From: Bacillus sp. 123MFChir2
GTDB lineage: Bacteria > Bacillota > Bacilli > Bacillales > Bacillaceae_G
Reading direction: 5' to 3'
Length of the DNA: 49,587 bases
Assembly: GCF_000383235.1 (NCBI RefSeq)
Contig: NZ_KB910956.1
Location: 1-49,587, forward strand
The stretch's first letter is position 1, and the number at the start of each line of letters is the position of its first letter. The notes beneath the pieces are model-generated. The model saw only the letters and a list, made by a program, of their open reading frames with translations, was not told the DNA's origin and made no database searches. This document shows, piece by piece, positions 1 to 11,047 of the stretch. Position numbers and translations under genes: made by a program.

Positions 1-180
<180 letters not shown>

Positions 181-235
181 GTGTTTGTCTAGCATCATAA
201 ATAAAAATTGACGTTTCACGTTGTTTGTTTCGTTC

Positions 236-251
236 AGTTTTCAAAGAACTC
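236..251 (-). promoter_or_regulatory. rrn leader boxA-like antitermination element
   Basis: The minus strand reads AGTTCTTTGAAAACT between the rrn P2 promoter and the 16S gene. This matches the boxA element found in Bacillus rRNA leaders, which binds NusB-NusE for antitermination. Its position inside the ~90-nt leader supports the assignment. Confidence 0.7.
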
Positions 252-276
252 ATTTGCCGCTCAAAGCGACTTTATC

Positions 277-305
277 AATATAACATTTCGTTATTTATCT
301 GTCAA
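277..305 (-). promoter_or_regulatory. rrn promoter P2 (sigma-A)
   Basis: The minus strand has a perfect -35 TTGACA (300-305), a 17-bp spacer and -10 TATATT (277-282). A G at about position 270 fits as the initiating base; Bacillus rrn promoters commonly start with GTP, which ties rRNA synthesis to the GTP pool. It lies about 90 bp upstream of the 16S gene. Confidence 0.8.
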
Positions 306-361
306 CAACTTTTTTCGTTTTCAAGTTGTTAACCACGTTGCCGTTCGTGACAACGAATATA

Positions 362-390
362 AATATACCAGTTCACAAATTAAAATGCAA
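362..390 (-). promoter_or_regulatory. rrn promoter P1 (sigma-A)
   Basis: The minus strand has -35 TTGCAT (385-390), a 17-bp spacer and -10 TATATT (362-367). It lies exactly 85 bp upstream of P2, matching the usual tandem P1/P2 layout of Bacillus rRNA operons. A G near 354 could be the start base. The region between it and the lysS terminator is AT-rich, as expected for an UP-like element. Confidence 0.7.
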
Positions 391-426
391 TAGTTTTTTT
401 ATAATTTTTTTACCTTATAAAATAAT

Positions 427-457
427 AGAAAAAAAGCTTTGGAGAAACCCCCAAAGC

Positions 458-459
<2 letters not shown>
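427..459 (-). terminator. lysS intrinsic terminator
   Basis: A 9-bp stem, AAGCTTTGG/CCAAAGCTT (434-442 and 451-459), is followed on the minus strand by a T run. The stem overlaps the lysS stop codon and separates lysS from the rrn P1 promoter. Confidence 0.9.
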
Positions 460-1978
<1,519 letters not shown>

Positions 1979-2025
1979 CTATTAAAATTTACAATATATA
2001 CAGTATATCATTTTCTATCCAACTA

Positions 2026-2053
2026 GAAAAACTGCCAGCAACCCGCTGGCAGT
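2026..2053 (-). terminator. dusB / folate operon terminator
   Basis: A perfect 9-bp stem, ACTGCCAGC/GCTGGCAGT (2031-2039 and 2045-2053) with a 5-nt loop, is followed on the minus strand by TTTTTCTAG. It lies ~70 bp after the dusB stop and before lysS, so lysS probably has its own promoter in the AT-rich 1960-2025 segment, where a weak TTGGAT/TATATA pair is visible. Confidence 0.9.
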
Positions 2054-2122
2054 TCTTATTTCTTAGACGTAATTATAGGTAGTAAAAACCGGAATGTCAA
2101 ACACCCCTTCATTCACTAACCA

Positions 2123-3121
2123 TTATCCAATTTGAATAGATGTTTGTTTCACTTCTACCTCTTCTACAAATGCCGTCAATAATGAAGCAAGATCAGCGCG
2201 TGTGTTACAACTATTAATTTCATTACGTACTTTAGCGTTACCACGAACACCCTTTAAATACCATGCCGCATGTTTGCGCATTTCTCGAACTGCGATGTTT
2301 TCATTTTTCAAATCAATGAGACGATCTAAATGCAACATACATACGTCAATTTTTTCCCGCACAGACGGTTCCGGCATTAATTCACCAGTTTCTAAATATT
2401 TCACTGTGCGGTAAATCATCCATGGATCACCAAGTGCTGCACGACCAATCATTACACCATCCACACCAATTTCATCTAACATGCGCTTAGCATCTTGCGG
2501 CGTTTCTACATCACCATTTCCGATAACAGGAATATTGACAGCTTGTTTTACTTGCTTAATAATATTCCAATCCGCTTTTCCCTCATACATTTGAACACGA
2601 GTACGGCCATGAACAGCAACCGCCTGACCGCCTGCACGTTCAACTGCCTGAGCATTTTCAATCGCAAAAATATGATCTTCATCCCAACCGATACGCATCT
2701 TTACCGTTACCGGCTTCTCGACTGCATCTACTACCGCCGCTACCATTTCGTACACTTTATTCGGATCAAGCAACCATTTTGCACCTGCGTCACATTTTGT
2801 AATCTTCGGCACTGGACACCCCATGTTAATATCGATAATATCCGCCGTTGTATTTTTATCTACATATTTTGCAGCTTCTACAAGCGTTTCTTTTTCTCCG
2901 CCAAAAATTTGCAAACTTAATGGTTTTTCTCTCTCATCAATATATAGCATATCTAACGTTTTTTGATTGTTAAATAAAATTGCCTTATCACTTACCATTT
3001 CCGCACATACTAATCCTGCACCAAATTCTTTTACCGTTAAACGGAATGCAGCGTTACATACTCCTGCCATCGGTGCTAGCACAACCGGATTTTTCATTTC
3101 AATGTTTGCAATCTTTAACAA
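2123..3121 (-). CDS. dusB: tRNA-dihydrouridine synthase
   Basis: An FMN-dependent enzyme that reduces specific uridines in tRNA D-loops to dihydrouridine. The TIM-barrel Dus fold is shown by APMAG near residue 17, the NMGCP motif carrying the catalytic cysteine, the VHGRTR motif and IGNGDV. I place the start at a TTG (3121) giving 332 residues, because GGGAGG lies 7 nt before it; the ATG at 3139 lies upstream of that Shine-Dalgarno. It is the last gene of the pab-fol run and is followed by a strong terminator. Several Dus paralogues exist in bacilli, so the paralogue letter is by context. Confidence 0.93.
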   Translation of the reverse strand: MLKIANIEMKNPVVLAPMAGVCNAAFRLTVKEFGAGLVCAEMVSDKAILFNNQKTLDMLYIDEREKPLSLQIFGGEKETLVEAAKYVDKNTTADIIDINMGCPVPKITKCDAGAKWLLDPNKVYEMVAAVVDAVEKPVTVKMRIGWDEDHIFAIENAQAVERAGGQAVAVHGRTRVQMYEGKADWNIIKQVKQAVNIPVIGNGDVETPQDAKRMLDEIGVDGVMIGRAALGDPWMIYRTVKYLETGELMPEPSVREKIDVCMLHLDRLIDLKNENIAVREMRKHAAWYLKGVRGNAKVRNEINSCNTRADLASLLTAFVEEVEVKQTSIQIG

Positions 3122-3145
3122 CTGATTGCCTCCCTTCATTTATCC

Positions 3146-3349
3146 CTACTTCGGCATTAATTCCTCTATTGAAACTTCTAACGTCTTCGCAACCTCTACA
3201 ACAAAATCACGTGACGGAACTCGATTCCCTCTCTCAACTTCACCTAAAACCGATACAGATACCCCTAATTCTTTCGCAAATCCTTCTTGCGTATAGCCTT
3301 TTAGTTTACGAAAAGCGCGAATGCGTCTTCCCCATTTCTCTGCTTCCAT
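3146..3349 (-). CDS. yazB: small XRE-type helix-turn-helix protein YazB
   Basis: A 67-residue protein made almost entirely of one Cro/CI-type helix-turn-helix domain; GYTQEGFAKELGVS and the following SVLGEVERGNRVPS form the two DNA-binding helices. It has no effector domain. The start at 3349 is preceded by AGGGAG with 7-nt spacing and lies inside the folK 3' end, an overlap of 49 nt in another frame. The same gene sits between folK and dus in B. subtilis. Its target is unknown; autoregulation of the folate operon would be a guess from location only. Confidence 0.85.
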   Translation of the reverse strand: MEAEKWGRRIRAFRKLKGYTQEGFAKELGVSVSVLGEVERGNRVPSRDFVVEVAKTLEVSIEELMPK

Positions 3350-3816
3350 ACCGTTACTCCCTCTCGCCTTTTCATTTCTTCTACTTGTGAACGTGAAATG
3401 TTTCGGTTAATTTCTTGATTAATCTCCATCAATGGTACGATAACAAAAGCCCTTTCAAACATCCGCGGATGCGGAACAATAAGATTCTCTGCTTCAATAT
3501 TTTCGTGATTATAGAGCAAAATGTCAAGGTCAATGGTACGCGGACCCCACTTGATTTCCCTTTTTCTCCCTAGCTCATTCTCCACCTTTTGTGTCACCAT
3601 CAATAATTCTTGAGGTAATAAATTGGTAGAAACTTTTATAACTAAGTTTAAAAACTGTTCTTGTTCTGTATATCCAACTGGATCTGTTTCATAAACAGAT
3701 GATACATCCTCAATTTCAATAGCTGGGTGCGCCTGCAACAATTCTATAGCTTGTGATAAATACGTATGGCGATCCCCCATGTTCGAACCTAAAGCAATAT
3801 AAACTACACTATTCAT
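3301..3816 (-). CDS. folK: 6-hydroxymethyl-7,8-dihydropterin pyrophosphokinase
   Basis: HPPK transfers pyrophosphate from ATP to 6-hydroxymethyl-dihydropterin, giving the substrate of dihydropteroate synthase. The 171-residue protein begins with the YIALGSNMGDR pterin-binding segment and carries the family signature GPRTIDLDILLY, whose aspartates bind magnesium. The ATG overlaps the folB stop in an ATGA arrangement, which suggests translational coupling. The C-terminal ~12 residues after the core are rich in charged residues and overlap yazB. Confidence 0.95.
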   Translation of the reverse strand: MNSVVYIALGSNMGDRHTYLSQAIELLQAHPAIEIEDVSSVYETDPVGYTEQEQFLNLVIKVSTNLLPQELLMVTQKVENELGRKREIKWGPRTIDLDILLYNHENIEAENLIVPHPRMFERAFVIVPLMEINQEINRNISRSQVEEMKRREGVTVWKQRNGEDAFALFVN

Positions 3817-4175
3817 GAACGTCCTCTCTCAATCTCCACTGCCACCGCACGGTAATGTCCTGGAATTGGCGGATCTGGTTTAATAACTTTTACAATACAA
3901 TTCATAATACAATCGTAACGTTCTAATATATCCGCCGCAATATTTTCCGCAATACTTTCCACAAGTTTATACGTTTTCTCTTCTACCACACATCTACATA
4001 ACTCGTATAACTCTCCATAATTTACGGAATGCTCTAAGTTATCGCTCATTCCAGCTCGCTTTAAATCTAATTCTACAGTTAAGTCTACTTTAAAACGTTG
4101 CCCTAATTTATTCTCTTCAGGAAATACACCATGATAACCATAGAACTCCATGTCATGAACAAAAATTTTATCCAA
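3813..4175 (-). CDS. folB: dihydroneopterin aldolase
   Basis: The 120-residue enzyme cleaves 7,8-dihydroneopterin to 6-hydroxymethyl-dihydropterin and glycolaldehyde. Family features are the N-terminal FYGYHGVFPEE segment, the VESIAENIA segment and the conserved Lys in VKVIKPDPP. It begins with TTG (4175); the run AAGGGGG eight bases upstream supports this start. It lies 5 bp after the folP stop and overlaps folK by 4 nt, within a compact folate biosynthesis operon. Confidence 0.94.
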   Translation of the reverse strand: MDKIFVHDMEFYGYHGVFPEENKLGQRFKVDLTVELDLKRAGMSDNLEHSVNYGELYELCRCVVEEKTYKLVESIAENIAADILERYDCIMNCIVKVIKPDPPIPGHYRAVAVEIERGRS

Positions 4176-4180
4176 ACCTT

Positions 4181-4987
4181 TTACCCCCTTAACATAGCGT
4201 CCATCATCTTCGCCATGCGGGACATCTCTTTCACATCATGAACGCGTACAATTTCACAGCCTTTTTGAATACCAAGACAAACAGTTGCGCCAGTTCCTTC
4301 TAAACGTTCTTCTACAGGCAAATCTAATGCATGGCCAATAAATGATTTTCGAGAAGTTCCAAGAAGAAGCGGATACCCTAACACTTTCAACTGTTCTAGA
4401 TTTCGCATCACTTCTAAATTTTGTTCAAATGTTTTTGCAAATCCTATACCTGGATCTAAAATAATATTCTCATCACGTACACCTACACGTTTTGCAATTG
4501 TAATACTCTCATACAAATCAGCAATCATATCCGCCATCAGATTTCGATAATTTGTATTCTCACGGTTATGCATTAAAATAATCGGTACATTATAACACGC
4601 TGCTACTTTTGCAATTCCCGGCTCTGCTTTCGCTCCCCAAACATCATTAATAATATGTGCACCAGCTTCAATAGCTTGTTTTGCAACCTCCGCTTTGTAC
4701 GTGTCGATAGATATAGGAACATCTACCGCCCTCGATACAGCTTGAATGATCGGTACAACACGTTGCACTTCTTCTTCTTCCGAGACTTTAGCAAAACCAG
4801 GACGAGTAGACTCTCCGCCAATATCAATAATATGCGCGCCGTTCTTTACCATCTCTTTTGCATAACGGACAGCTGCTCCTACTTCATTATAATTACCACC
4901 ATCAGAGAAAGAATCAGGTGTAGCATTCAAAATCCCCATAATGAACGTCTTTTCATTTAAGTCCAATGTATATTCACCGCACTGCAT
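4181..4987 (-). CDS. folP: dihydropteroate synthase
   Basis: This enzyme condenses p-aminobenzoate with 6-hydroxymethyl-dihydropterin pyrophosphate and is the target of sulfonamides. The TIM-barrel signatures are both present: ILNATPDSFSDGG near residues 19-31 and DIGGESTRPG near 55-64. I choose the ATG at 4987 (268 residues): AAGGAG directly abuts the upstream ATG at 4996 but is ideally spaced for the later one. The start lies 1 nt after the pabC stop. No resistance-type insertion is visible around the signatures. Confidence 0.96.
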   Translation of the reverse strand: MQCGEYTLDLNEKTFIMGILNATPDSFSDGGNYNEVGAAVRYAKEMVKNGAHIIDIGGESTRPGFAKVSEEEEVQRVVPIIQAVSRAVDVPISIDTYKAEVAKQAIEAGAHIINDVWGAKAEPGIAKVAACYNVPIILMHNRENTNYRNLMADMIADLYESITIAKRVGVRDENIILDPGIGFAKTFEQNLEVMRNLEQLKVLGYPLLLGTSRKSFIGHALDLPVEERLEGTGATVCLGIQKGCEIVRVHDVKEMSRMAKMMDAMLRG

Positions 4988-4988
4988 A

Positions 4989-5861
4989 TTAGACATCTCC
5001 TTTTAACAATTCATTTCTGCTCCAAAGTTTTTCACGATACGTTTCATATATACGCGAAAGCTTAGTTGTAACCGATCCTTCTTTACCCGGGAAATGTGTT
5101 TCTCCAATGCACCAAATTGGGACAATTTCCTGAATGGAATTCGTAACAAATACTTCATCAGCTGCAAGTAACTCTTCTTGCAAGAATAATCCCTCTCTTA
5201 CTTTGAGCTCCAGCGTTTCAGCAACTGCTAATATAAAAGCACGCGTAACCCCATTTAAAATTCCAGTCTGTAGTGACGGTGTATACAATATGTCATTTCT
5301 CACAAAAAAGAGGTTCGAAACAATCCCTTCCGCAACATACCCTTCCTTTGTAAGAAAAATCCCTTCTTTCGAAGTTGTATTCCCAATCTCACGTTTCCCC
5401 AAAATATTATTTAAATAATGATGTGATTTTAAACGAAACTCCCCTTCTGGTGTATTGCGTGTTTGTTTTAAAACGACTCCTTCTTTTTCTATTACTTCAC
5501 CAGGAGCCGGCAAAGGCTTTATAAAAACAATAATAGAAGGCTCTTCATACATATCTGTCTGCAAACCAATCTCCCCGCTACCTGCAGACACGTTAAAGCG
5601 AACATACGCATTTTGCAAATGGTTTCTTACCATTAACTCTTTTAAAATGTTTTTTACATCTTCTTTTGTCATTTTCCATGCAATATGCAATGACGAAAGA
5701 GCGGTCATAAGCCGCTCATAATGATCATCTAGCAAGAAAGGGTGCCCATTGTAAATACGGAACGTTTCAAATACACCAAGACCATATAAATACCCATGAT
5801 CATAAGGAGAAATTTTAGCTTCACTAGCGTCTACAAATGAACCGTTCACATAAATTAACAT
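4989..5861 (-). CDS. pabC: aminodeoxychorismate lyase
   Basis: A PLP-dependent fold-type IV enzyme that converts 4-amino-4-deoxychorismate into p-aminobenzoate and pyruvate. The 290-residue protein has the [14 protein letters not shown] segment, a probable Schiff-base lysine (Lys145 in RLKSHHYLN), and the EGIVSNLFF motif typical of the family. D-amino acid transaminases share this fold, but the position between pabA and folP makes the lyase role nearly certain. It overlaps pabA by 7 nt. Confidence 0.94.
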   Translation of the reverse strand: MLIYVNGSFVDASEAKISPYDHGYLYGLGVFETFRIYNGHPFLLDDHYERLMTALSSLHIAWKMTKEDVKNILKELMVRNHLQNAYVRFNVSAGSGEIGLQTDMYEEPSIIVFIKPLPAPGEVIEKEGVVLKQTRNTPEGEFRLKSHHYLNNILGKREIGNTTSKEGIFLTKEGYVAEGIVSNLFFVRNDILYTPSLQTGILNGVTRAFILAVAETLELKVREGLFLQEELLAADEVFVTNSIQEIVPIWCIGETHFPGKEGSVTTKLSRIYETYREKLWSRNELLKGDV

Positions 5862-6442
5862 ACAGAGATACTCCGGCTATAATGACGGATGAAGTTTTGC
5901 AGCAACTCCTTACCATGGGAAGTCATAATAGATTCTGGATGGAATTGTACACCTTCAATTGGTAACGTTTTATGACGAAGCGCCATAATTTCCCCTTCCT
6001 CTGTCCAAGATGTTACTTCCAAACACTCTGGTAATGTTTCTTTTTTTACAATTAAAGAATGGTAACGCGTTGCTGTAAATGGATTTGGAATATCAGCAAA
6101 GATTGTTTTCTCATCATGATGCATTAAGGACGTTTTCCCGTGCATTAAACGCTCCGCACGAACAACATCCCCTCCAAATACTTGAGCGATCGATTGATGT
6201 CCTAAACAAACACCAAAAATCGGAATTTTCCCTGCAAAATGCCGAATCACATCCATACTGATCCCCGCTTCATTTGGACTACACGGCCCAGGGGAAATCA
6301 TTAAGAAATCAGGCTGCATGTTTTCAATATCTCCAATTGTAATTTCATCGTTACGTTTGACGATAAGTTCTTGCCCTAACTCTCCAAGAAATTGCACTAA
6401 ATTAAACGTAAAGGAATCATAATTATCAATCATTAATATCAT
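5855..6442 (-). CDS. pabA: aminodeoxychorismate/anthranilate synthase glutaminase subunit
   Basis: A class I glutamine amidotransferase that releases ammonia from glutamine for PabB. Nucleophile Cys79 sits in [10 protein letters not shown] and the His/Glu pair in GVQFHPES. In B. subtilis the equivalent subunit serves both PABA and tryptophan synthesis; whether that applies here cannot be read from this window. I choose the ATG at 6442 (195 residues), six bases after AGGTG; an in-frame GTG at 6451 lies upstream inside that ribosome-binding site. The reading frame starts just beyond the end of pabB. Confidence 0.95.
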   Translation of the reverse strand: MILMIDNYDSFTFNLVQFLGELGQELIVKRNDEITIGDIENMQPDFLMISPGPCSPNEAGISMDVIRHFAGKIPIFGVCLGHQSIAQVFGGDVVRAERLMHGKTSLMHHDEKTIFADIPNPFTATRYHSLIVKKETLPECLEVTSWTEEGEIMALRHKTLPIEGVQFHPESIMTSHGKELLQNFIRHYSRSISVC

Positions 6443-6447
6443 TTCTC

Positions 6448-7845
6448 TCACCTAACCATTTCTTCGCTACTTTCTTTCGCACGCCATAATGCTATTGCTT
6501 TCTTTAACGACTCTTTATACTCATTTTTCGGATTAGAATCAATAACAATTCCCGCGCCTGCCTGTACATATGCTTGTCCATCTTTTGCAAGTAACGTACG
6601 AATGATAATATTTAATTCCATATCCCCTGAATAGCCAATCCAACCAATTGAACCTGTATAAATACCACGGCGAACTGGTTCTAACTCTTCAATAATTTCC
6701 ATCGTCCGAATTTTCGGCGCTCCAGTAATCGTCCCGCCTGGAAATACAGCCTTCACACCATCAAAAGCATCTTTCTCTTGCTGCAATTCCCCGCGTACAT
6801 TTGAAACAATGTGCATAACGTGGGAATATTTTTCAATTACCATAAATTCATCCACTTCTACTGTCCCATACTTACAAACACGGCCTAAATCATTTCTCTC
6901 TAAATCAACAAGCATAACGTGTTCTGCACGCTCTTTGTCATTTTCAATTAACTCTTTTGCAAGCTTCTGATCTTCTTGTTCATCTTTCCCGCGAGAGCGC
7001 GTACCTGCAATTGGACGTGTACTAACTTCATTACCCTGCTTTTTAATTAATAACTCTGGCGAAGCACTTACAATTTGAAAATCTCCAAACTCTAAATAAC
7101 CCATATACGGAGAAGGATTAATTTCACGAAGCGTTGTATAAATTTCTAGCGGATGTGTTTGCAATGTTTTTTCTTGTCTTGTAGACAAGTTCACTTGAAA
7201 TACATCTCCTGCGCTAATATAATCCTGAATTCGCCCAACAGCTTCAACAAACCCCGTTTCTGTAAAGGAGACCGCTTCTTTATTTGTTTCAGGCGAACTA
7301 AACTTCATTGTCACTTCCGGCACATCTTGTAACCAAAGTTCTTTTAATTCATTTAAGCGTCGCTTTGCTTGCTTCTCATCATTTGTATAATGAGTAATAA
7401 TCCATAACGTTCGTTCTTTCTGATCATAAACAAATACATCATCAAATAATAAGAAAAATATATCTGGTACATTTACATCATCTTCTGCAAGAGAAGGTAT
7501 TTTTTCAATATAGCGGATACAATCATAACTGAAATAACCAATTGCGCCACCTTGAAACGGCGGATACGCATCATTATGTTCTGTTTTCCATTGTTCCATA
7601 TACTGTTGCATTAGGTGCAATGGATTCCCCTTTTCTATTGTTTCCTCTCCATTTTCCCATATATGTAGTGTTTCACCTTTCCCACGAACAATCGCTACAG
7701 GATCAAGTCCAACAATACTATAACGTCCCCCGCGGCCACTTTCTAAAATGATATGATGAGGTTTATTTTGCGAAAGGAACTTATACTGTTTAAAAAAGTC
7801 TAACTGATACGAAACTGAAATAGCTAAAGATTTTCGTCGCTGCAT
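6448..7845 (-). CDS. pabB: aminodeoxychorismate synthase component I
   Basis: This subunit uses chorismate and PabA-derived ammonia to make aminodeoxychorismate, the first step to p-aminobenzoate. The 465-residue protein has an N-terminal TrpE-like region and the chorismate-binding core with [10 protein letters not shown] and [10 protein letters not shown]. The segment at 278-282 reads PIAGT; E. coli PabB has PIKGT with a catalytic lysine, so this copy has Ala280 there, as in anthranilate synthases. Its linkage to pabA-pabC-folP supports the PABA role. The start at 7845 is five bases after GAGGTG; the frame is open 30 codons further upstream without a good start. Confidence 0.92.
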   Translation of the reverse strand: MQRRKSLAISVSYQLDFFKQYKFLSQNKPHHIILESGRGGRYSIVGLDPVAIVRGKGETLHIWENGEETIEKGNPLHLMQQYMEQWKTEHNDAYPPFQGGAIGYFSYDCIRYIEKIPSLAEDDVNVPDIFFLLFDDVFVYDQKERTLWIITHYTNDEKQAKRRLNELKELWLQDVPEVTMKFSSPETNKEAVSFTETGFVEAVGRIQDYISAGDVFQVNLSTRQEKTLQTHPLEIYTTLREINPSPYMGYLEFGDFQIVSASPELLIKKQGNEVSTRPIAGTRSRGKDEQEDQKLAKELIENDKERAEHVMLVDLERNDLGRVCKYGTVEVDEFMVIEKYSHVMHIVSNVRGELQQEKDAFDGVKAVFPGGTITGAPKIRTMEIIEELEPVRRGIYTGSIGWIGYSGDMELNIIIRTLLAKDGQAYVQAGAGIVIDSNPKNEYKESLKKAIALWRAKESSEEMVR

Positions 7846-7987
7846 ATAAACACCTCGTCTTATTTTATCCTGTTCTAACGATCGGTTAAAAAACATGGAA
7901 CCGTCCGCAGAAACCCGATTTGGTTCAACTAACACTTATTTTACATGAAGTTTTCTAGTCGTTCACTCTTTTCCTATTTTCAAACGA

Positions 7988-8024
7988 AAAAAGAAAAAGC
8001 ATCCCCTTTTTTTAGGAATGCTTT
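7988..8024 (-). terminator. cysK terminator
   Basis: The stem AAAGCAT/ATGCTTT (7996-8002 and 8018-8024), extended by a CC/GG pair past a bulge, is followed on the minus strand by TTTTCTTTTTTCG. It lies 15 bp after the cysK stop and separates it from pabB. Between it and pabB a possible promoter reads GTGAAC - 17 bp - TAAAAT, weak at -35. Confidence 0.8.
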
Positions 8025-8038
8025 CCATATATTAAAGC

Positions 8039-8962
8039 TTATGATTCAAATTGATAAAGTGGTGTACTTAAATAACGCTCACCATTACTCGGAATAATGA
8101 CAAGTACTTTCTTGCCTTTCCCAAGTTTCCTGGCAACTTCTGTCGCCGCATAAATAGCCGCTCCAGATGAAATACCAACTAAAATCCCTTCTTCGCGTGC
8201 TACTTTTCGTGCATGTTCAAATGCTTGCTCTGCTTTTACTTGAATAACTTCATCATATACATCTGTATCTAACGTTCCTGGAACAAATCCAGCACCGATA
8301 CCTTGAATTTTATGAGGACCCGGTTTTCCACCTGATAATATCGGAGAATCAGAAGGCTCTACAGCATAAATTTTGATATCTTTATACGTCTCTTTTAATA
8401 CCTCACCAGCACCCGTAATTGTTCCACCTGTACCAACACCAGAAACGAATGCATCTAATTGTTCACCCATCTGCTCAACAATTTCCGGACCTGTAGTTAA
8501 ACGATGAATTTCTGGATTTGCGTCATTTTGGAACTGTTGAGGCATAAAGTATCCATGTTCTTTCGATAACTCCGTTGCCTTACGAATTGCCCCGCCCATT
8601 CCTTCTGATCCTGGCGTTAACAATAATTCCGCTCCATAAGCACGCAATAAATTGCGACGTTCCACACTCATCGTTTCTGGCATAACTAAAATCGCATTAT
8701 ACCCTTTTGCCGCTGCTACCATCGCTAAACCAATTCCTGTATTTCCACTTGTCGGCTCAATAATCGTATCGCCTTCTTTTAATAACCCTTGTTTCTCAGC
8801 AACTTCAATCATCGCTAAAGCAATACGATCTTTTACGCTACTCCCAGGGTTCATAAACTCTAATTTCAAATAAATATCTGCACTATCCTCTTCTGCAATG
8901 CGGTTTAACTTAACAATCGGCGTCTTTCCAATTAACTCTGAAATTGATTGTGCCACTCGCAT
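8039..8962 (-). CDS. cysK: cysteine synthase (O-acetylserine sulfhydrylase)
   Basis: A PLP enzyme that makes L-cysteine from O-acetylserine and sulfide. The 307-residue protein has the PLP lysine in GSSVKDR (Lys44), the [10 protein letters not shown] loop for the substrate carboxylate and the GTGGTITG phosphate-binding loop. I choose the ATG at 8962, eight bases after AGGAG; the frame extends seven codons upstream to a TTG with no ribosome-binding site. In B. subtilis cysK is controlled by CymR; I could not identify a convincing CymR box here. Confidence 0.95.
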   Translation of the reverse strand: MRVAQSISELIGKTPIVKLNRIAEEDSADIYLKLEFMNPGSSVKDRIALAMIEVAEKQGLLKEGDTIIEPTSGNTGIGLAMVAAAKGYNAILVMPETMSVERRNLLRAYGAELLLTPGSEGMGGAIRKATELSKEHGYFMPQQFQNDANPEIHRLTTGPEIVEQMGEQLDAFVSGVGTGGTITGAGEVLKETYKDIKIYAVEPSDSPILSGGKPGPHKIQGIGAGFVPGTLDTDVYDEVIQVKAEQAFEHARKVAREEGILVGISSGAAIYAATEVARKLGKGKKVLVIIPSNGERYLSTPLYQFES

Positions 8963-9011
8963 CTCCGTCACTCCTAACACCAAGTATTTTCATTGGATTT
9001 ATGTACATTTT

Positions 9012-9070
9012 GTCAAAAAGAAGGTTATTTGTCAATCTATTTGGATGATTTTAAATAGACAAATAACCTT
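9012..9070 (-). terminator. hslO-cysK intergenic hairpin terminator
   Basis: A perfect 13-bp stem, AAGGTTATTTGTC/GACAAATAACCTT (9021-9033 and 9058-9070) with a 24-nt loop, is followed on the minus strand by CTTTTTGACA. The T run merges into a TTGACA that could be a -35 for cysK, although no good -10 follows at 17 bp. The long AT-rich loop is larger than in the other terminators of this window. Confidence 0.75.
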
Positions 9071-9078
9071 TTTCTTAC

Positions 9079-9960
9079 TTACAAACTTTCTATTAATTTT
9101 GTTATATCTTCTTCAGAAAATTTATATCGTTCATTGCAAAAATGACAATGCACTTCCGTCTCTTCTTCTTCATCACGCACTTGCGTTAATTCCGTTTTAC
9201 CTAAACTTATTAATACACTTTCAATACGCTCACGAGAACATGTACAGTTAAATTGTACATCCATTGTTTCTAAAATTTTCACATTGTCTTTCCCTAACAA
9301 CTCATACAACAACTCTTCAGGAGTTAGACCTTGTTCAATAAGTTTAGAAACTGGTGGGATTTTTTGCAAACGCTCTTCAAGGGCTGCAATCGTCTCTTCC
9401 TGTGCACCCGGCATAATTTGCAAAATAAAGCCGCCCGCAGCTGAAATACTATCGTCACCATTTACAAGAACTCCAACACCAACAGAAGAAGGCGTTTGCT
9501 CAGAAACAGCAAAATAATACGTAAAATCTTCTCCTAACTCACCAGATACAAGTGGAACTTGACCAATAAATGGCTCACGCATACCGATATCTTTAATAAT
9601 TGTTAAAAACCCTTCTGTTCCTACAGCCTGATATACACGTAGCTTCCCTTGTTCTGTTGCTTCAAAATCAACATGCGGATTTGTTACATAACCACGTACA
9701 TCCCCATTTGCATGCGCATCTATTAATATTGGACCGAGAGGACCGTTACCTTCTACTTTAATTGTAAGCTTCTGATCACCCTTTAACATCGCACCCATCA
9801 TTGTACCTGCCGTTAAAGAACGACCAAGTGCTGCAGAAGCAGTTCTCCATGTATCATGACGTCTTTGCGCTTCACTCACTGTATTTGTCGTGTGAACACT
9901 ATAGGCACGCACTTCTCCATTAAACGCTAGCGCTTTTACCAAATAATCTTTCATTTTCAT
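9079..9960 (-). CDS. hslO: redox-regulated chaperone Hsp33
   Basis: Hsp33 is a cytoplasmic holdase switched on by oxidation, when its C-terminal zinc centre releases zinc and forms disulfides. The four zinc cysteines are visible in NCTCSRERI and CHFCNERY near the C-terminus. The 293-residue length is standard. The ATG at 9960 directly follows the coaX stop with AAAGGTG upstream; a second ATG two codons later is possible. The coaX-hslO-cysK order is the same as in B. subtilis. Confidence 0.95.
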   Translation of the reverse strand: MKMKDYLVKALAFNGEVRAYSVHTTNTVSEAQRRHDTWRTASAALGRSLTAGTMMGAMLKGDQKLTIKVEGNGPLGPILIDAHANGDVRGYVTNPHVDFEATEQGKLRVYQAVGTEGFLTIIKDIGMREPFIGQVPLVSGELGEDFTYYFAVSEQTPSSVGVGVLVNGDDSISAAGGFILQIMPGAQEETIAALEERLQKIPPVSKLIEQGLTPEELLYELLGKDNVKILETMDVQFNCTCSRERIESVLISLGKTELTQVRDEEEETEVHCHFCNERYKFSEEDITKLIESL

Positions 9961-10749
9961 CTATTCACCTTTCTCTTGTTGTAAATTCGCATTACGCTCA
10001 TATAACATATATAAACCTTTAAGCGTTAAAAATGGATCGACAATATCAATAACATTCGATTCCTCTGCAATTAATTTTGCTAACCCACCTGTTGCAATAA
10101 CAGTCGGTTCTTGTTTAGCTTCCTCTTTCATTCGCTTTACAATACCTTCTACTTGTCCAACATAACCATATAAAATACCTGCCTGCATTGCACTCACTGT
10201 ATTCTTTCCAATGACACTACTTGGTCTTGTAATTTCAATACGAGGAAGCTTTGCCGCTCTACTGTATAATGCTTCTGCTGAAATCATAATGCCAGGTGTA
10301 ATTACCCCACCCATATAATGCTTATGCTCGCTAATATAACAATATGTAGTTGCTGTTCCAAAGTCGACAATAATAAGAGGATTTCCGTATAACTGAATAC
10401 CAGCTACCGCATTTACAATACGATCAGCCCCCACTTCACGTGGATTCTCATACTTAATATTTAAGCCCGTTTTAATTCCAGGTCCAACTACAAGAGGCTT
10501 AATTTTGAAATATTTCTCACACATACGCTCTAAAGCAAACATAATAGGCGGTACAACAGAAGAAATAATAATTCCTTTTATATCATGAAAACTAATTCCT
10601 TCGTGTTCAAGTAATTGTTTCACAAGCATTCCATATTCATCTTCCGTTTTATGACGATCTGTTTCCATACGCCAATGTTGAAGAAGTTTACCATTTTCAA
10701 ACACACCAAGTACCGCATTTGTATTCCCTACATCCAATACAAAAATCAT
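9961..10749 (-). CDS. coaX: type III pantothenate kinase
   Basis: The enzyme phosphorylates pantothenate, the first step to coenzyme A. It belongs to the ASKHA fold, shown by [12 protein letters not shown] at the N-terminus (Asp6) and [10 protein letters not shown] in the middle. The type III kinase is not inhibited by CoA and needs a monovalent cation (family knowledge). The start at 10749, with GGTGAG upstream, gives 262 residues, the family norm; the frame is open 16 codons further upstream but lacks the fold there. It abuts hslO. Confidence 0.94.
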   Translation of the reverse strand: MIFVLDVGNTNAVLGVFENGKLLQHWRMETDRHKTEDEYGMLVKQLLEHEGISFHDIKGIIISSVVPPIMFALERMCEKYFKIKPLVVGPGIKTGLNIKYENPREVGADRIVNAVAGIQLYGNPLIIVDFGTATTYCYISEHKHYMGGVITPGIMISAEALYSRAAKLPRIEITRPSSVIGKNTVSAMQAGILYGYVGQVEGIVKRMKEEAKQEPTVIATGGLAKLIAEESNVIDIVDPFLTLKGLYMLYERNANLQQEKGE

Positions 10750-10799
10750 ATTCTCACCACTTATCTTATTTAATGTATATTTGTGCAATATGTACAAAA

Positions 10800-10916
10800 T
10801 TTATCCCGCTATTTGTGGGCAGTAATACTCCCAATTCAAAATTCAGCAAAAGCAAAGAAGTTATACGGGAGATAAATTGCCCGTAAAAGCCCGCTGCTAG
10901 AAGTTTTACTTTATAA
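10800..10916 (+). repeat. interspersed intergenic repeat, family 1, copy A
   Basis: The segment begins TTATCCCGCTATTTGTGGGC and contains GCCCGTAAAAGCCCG near 10889-10903, ending AAGTTTTACTTTAT. The same blocks recur, in one or the other orientation, at 18066-18220, 24030-24097, 28418-28540 and 44209-44266. It holds short inverted repeats and no reading frame. It lies between the coaX start and the ftsH terminator. Such elements resemble the bcr-type repeats of the B. cereus group; I cannot assign a bcr number. Confidence 0.75.
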
Positions 10917-11017
10917 CCCCATCATACCATATTTATACACATGGTCAGCTTTCCTATCCTCACCATTTTACAAAAATCCATTTCCTTTTTTCAATGTTTA
11001 AGCCCGGCTATACCGCA

Positions 11018-11047
11018 AAGAAAAAAGGAGCGACAATTGTCACTCCT
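11018..11047 (-). terminator. ftsH terminator
   Basis: AGGAGTGAC/GTCGCTCCT pairs with one G-U (11026-11047), followed on the minus strand by TTTTTTC. The stem overlaps the ftsH stop codon. Confidence 0.85.

Noticed and set aside
208-393. 61-codon plus-strand frame in the rrn promoter region
   Set aside because: It overlies rrn P1/P2 and the leader; composition is promoter DNA.
2495-2920. 141-codon plus-strand frame antisense to dusB
   Set aside because: Shadow of a conserved gene; low-complexity composition and no start signal.
7880-7930. Possible T-box or attenuator upstream of pabB (CGGACGGTTCC segment)
   Set aside because: No T-box consensus, specifier stem or antiterminator was found; only a weak GAACC/GGTTC pair.
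7846-7935. Upstream extension of pabB by 30 codons
   Set aside because: The extension lacks a ribosome-binding site and family similarity, whereas the ATG at 7845 has GAGGTG at good spacing.
8988-9016. TTGACA at 9011-9016 as cysK -35
   Set aside because: No acceptable -10 occurs 16-18 bp downstream (ATGAAA only); noted with the terminator but not called as a promoter.
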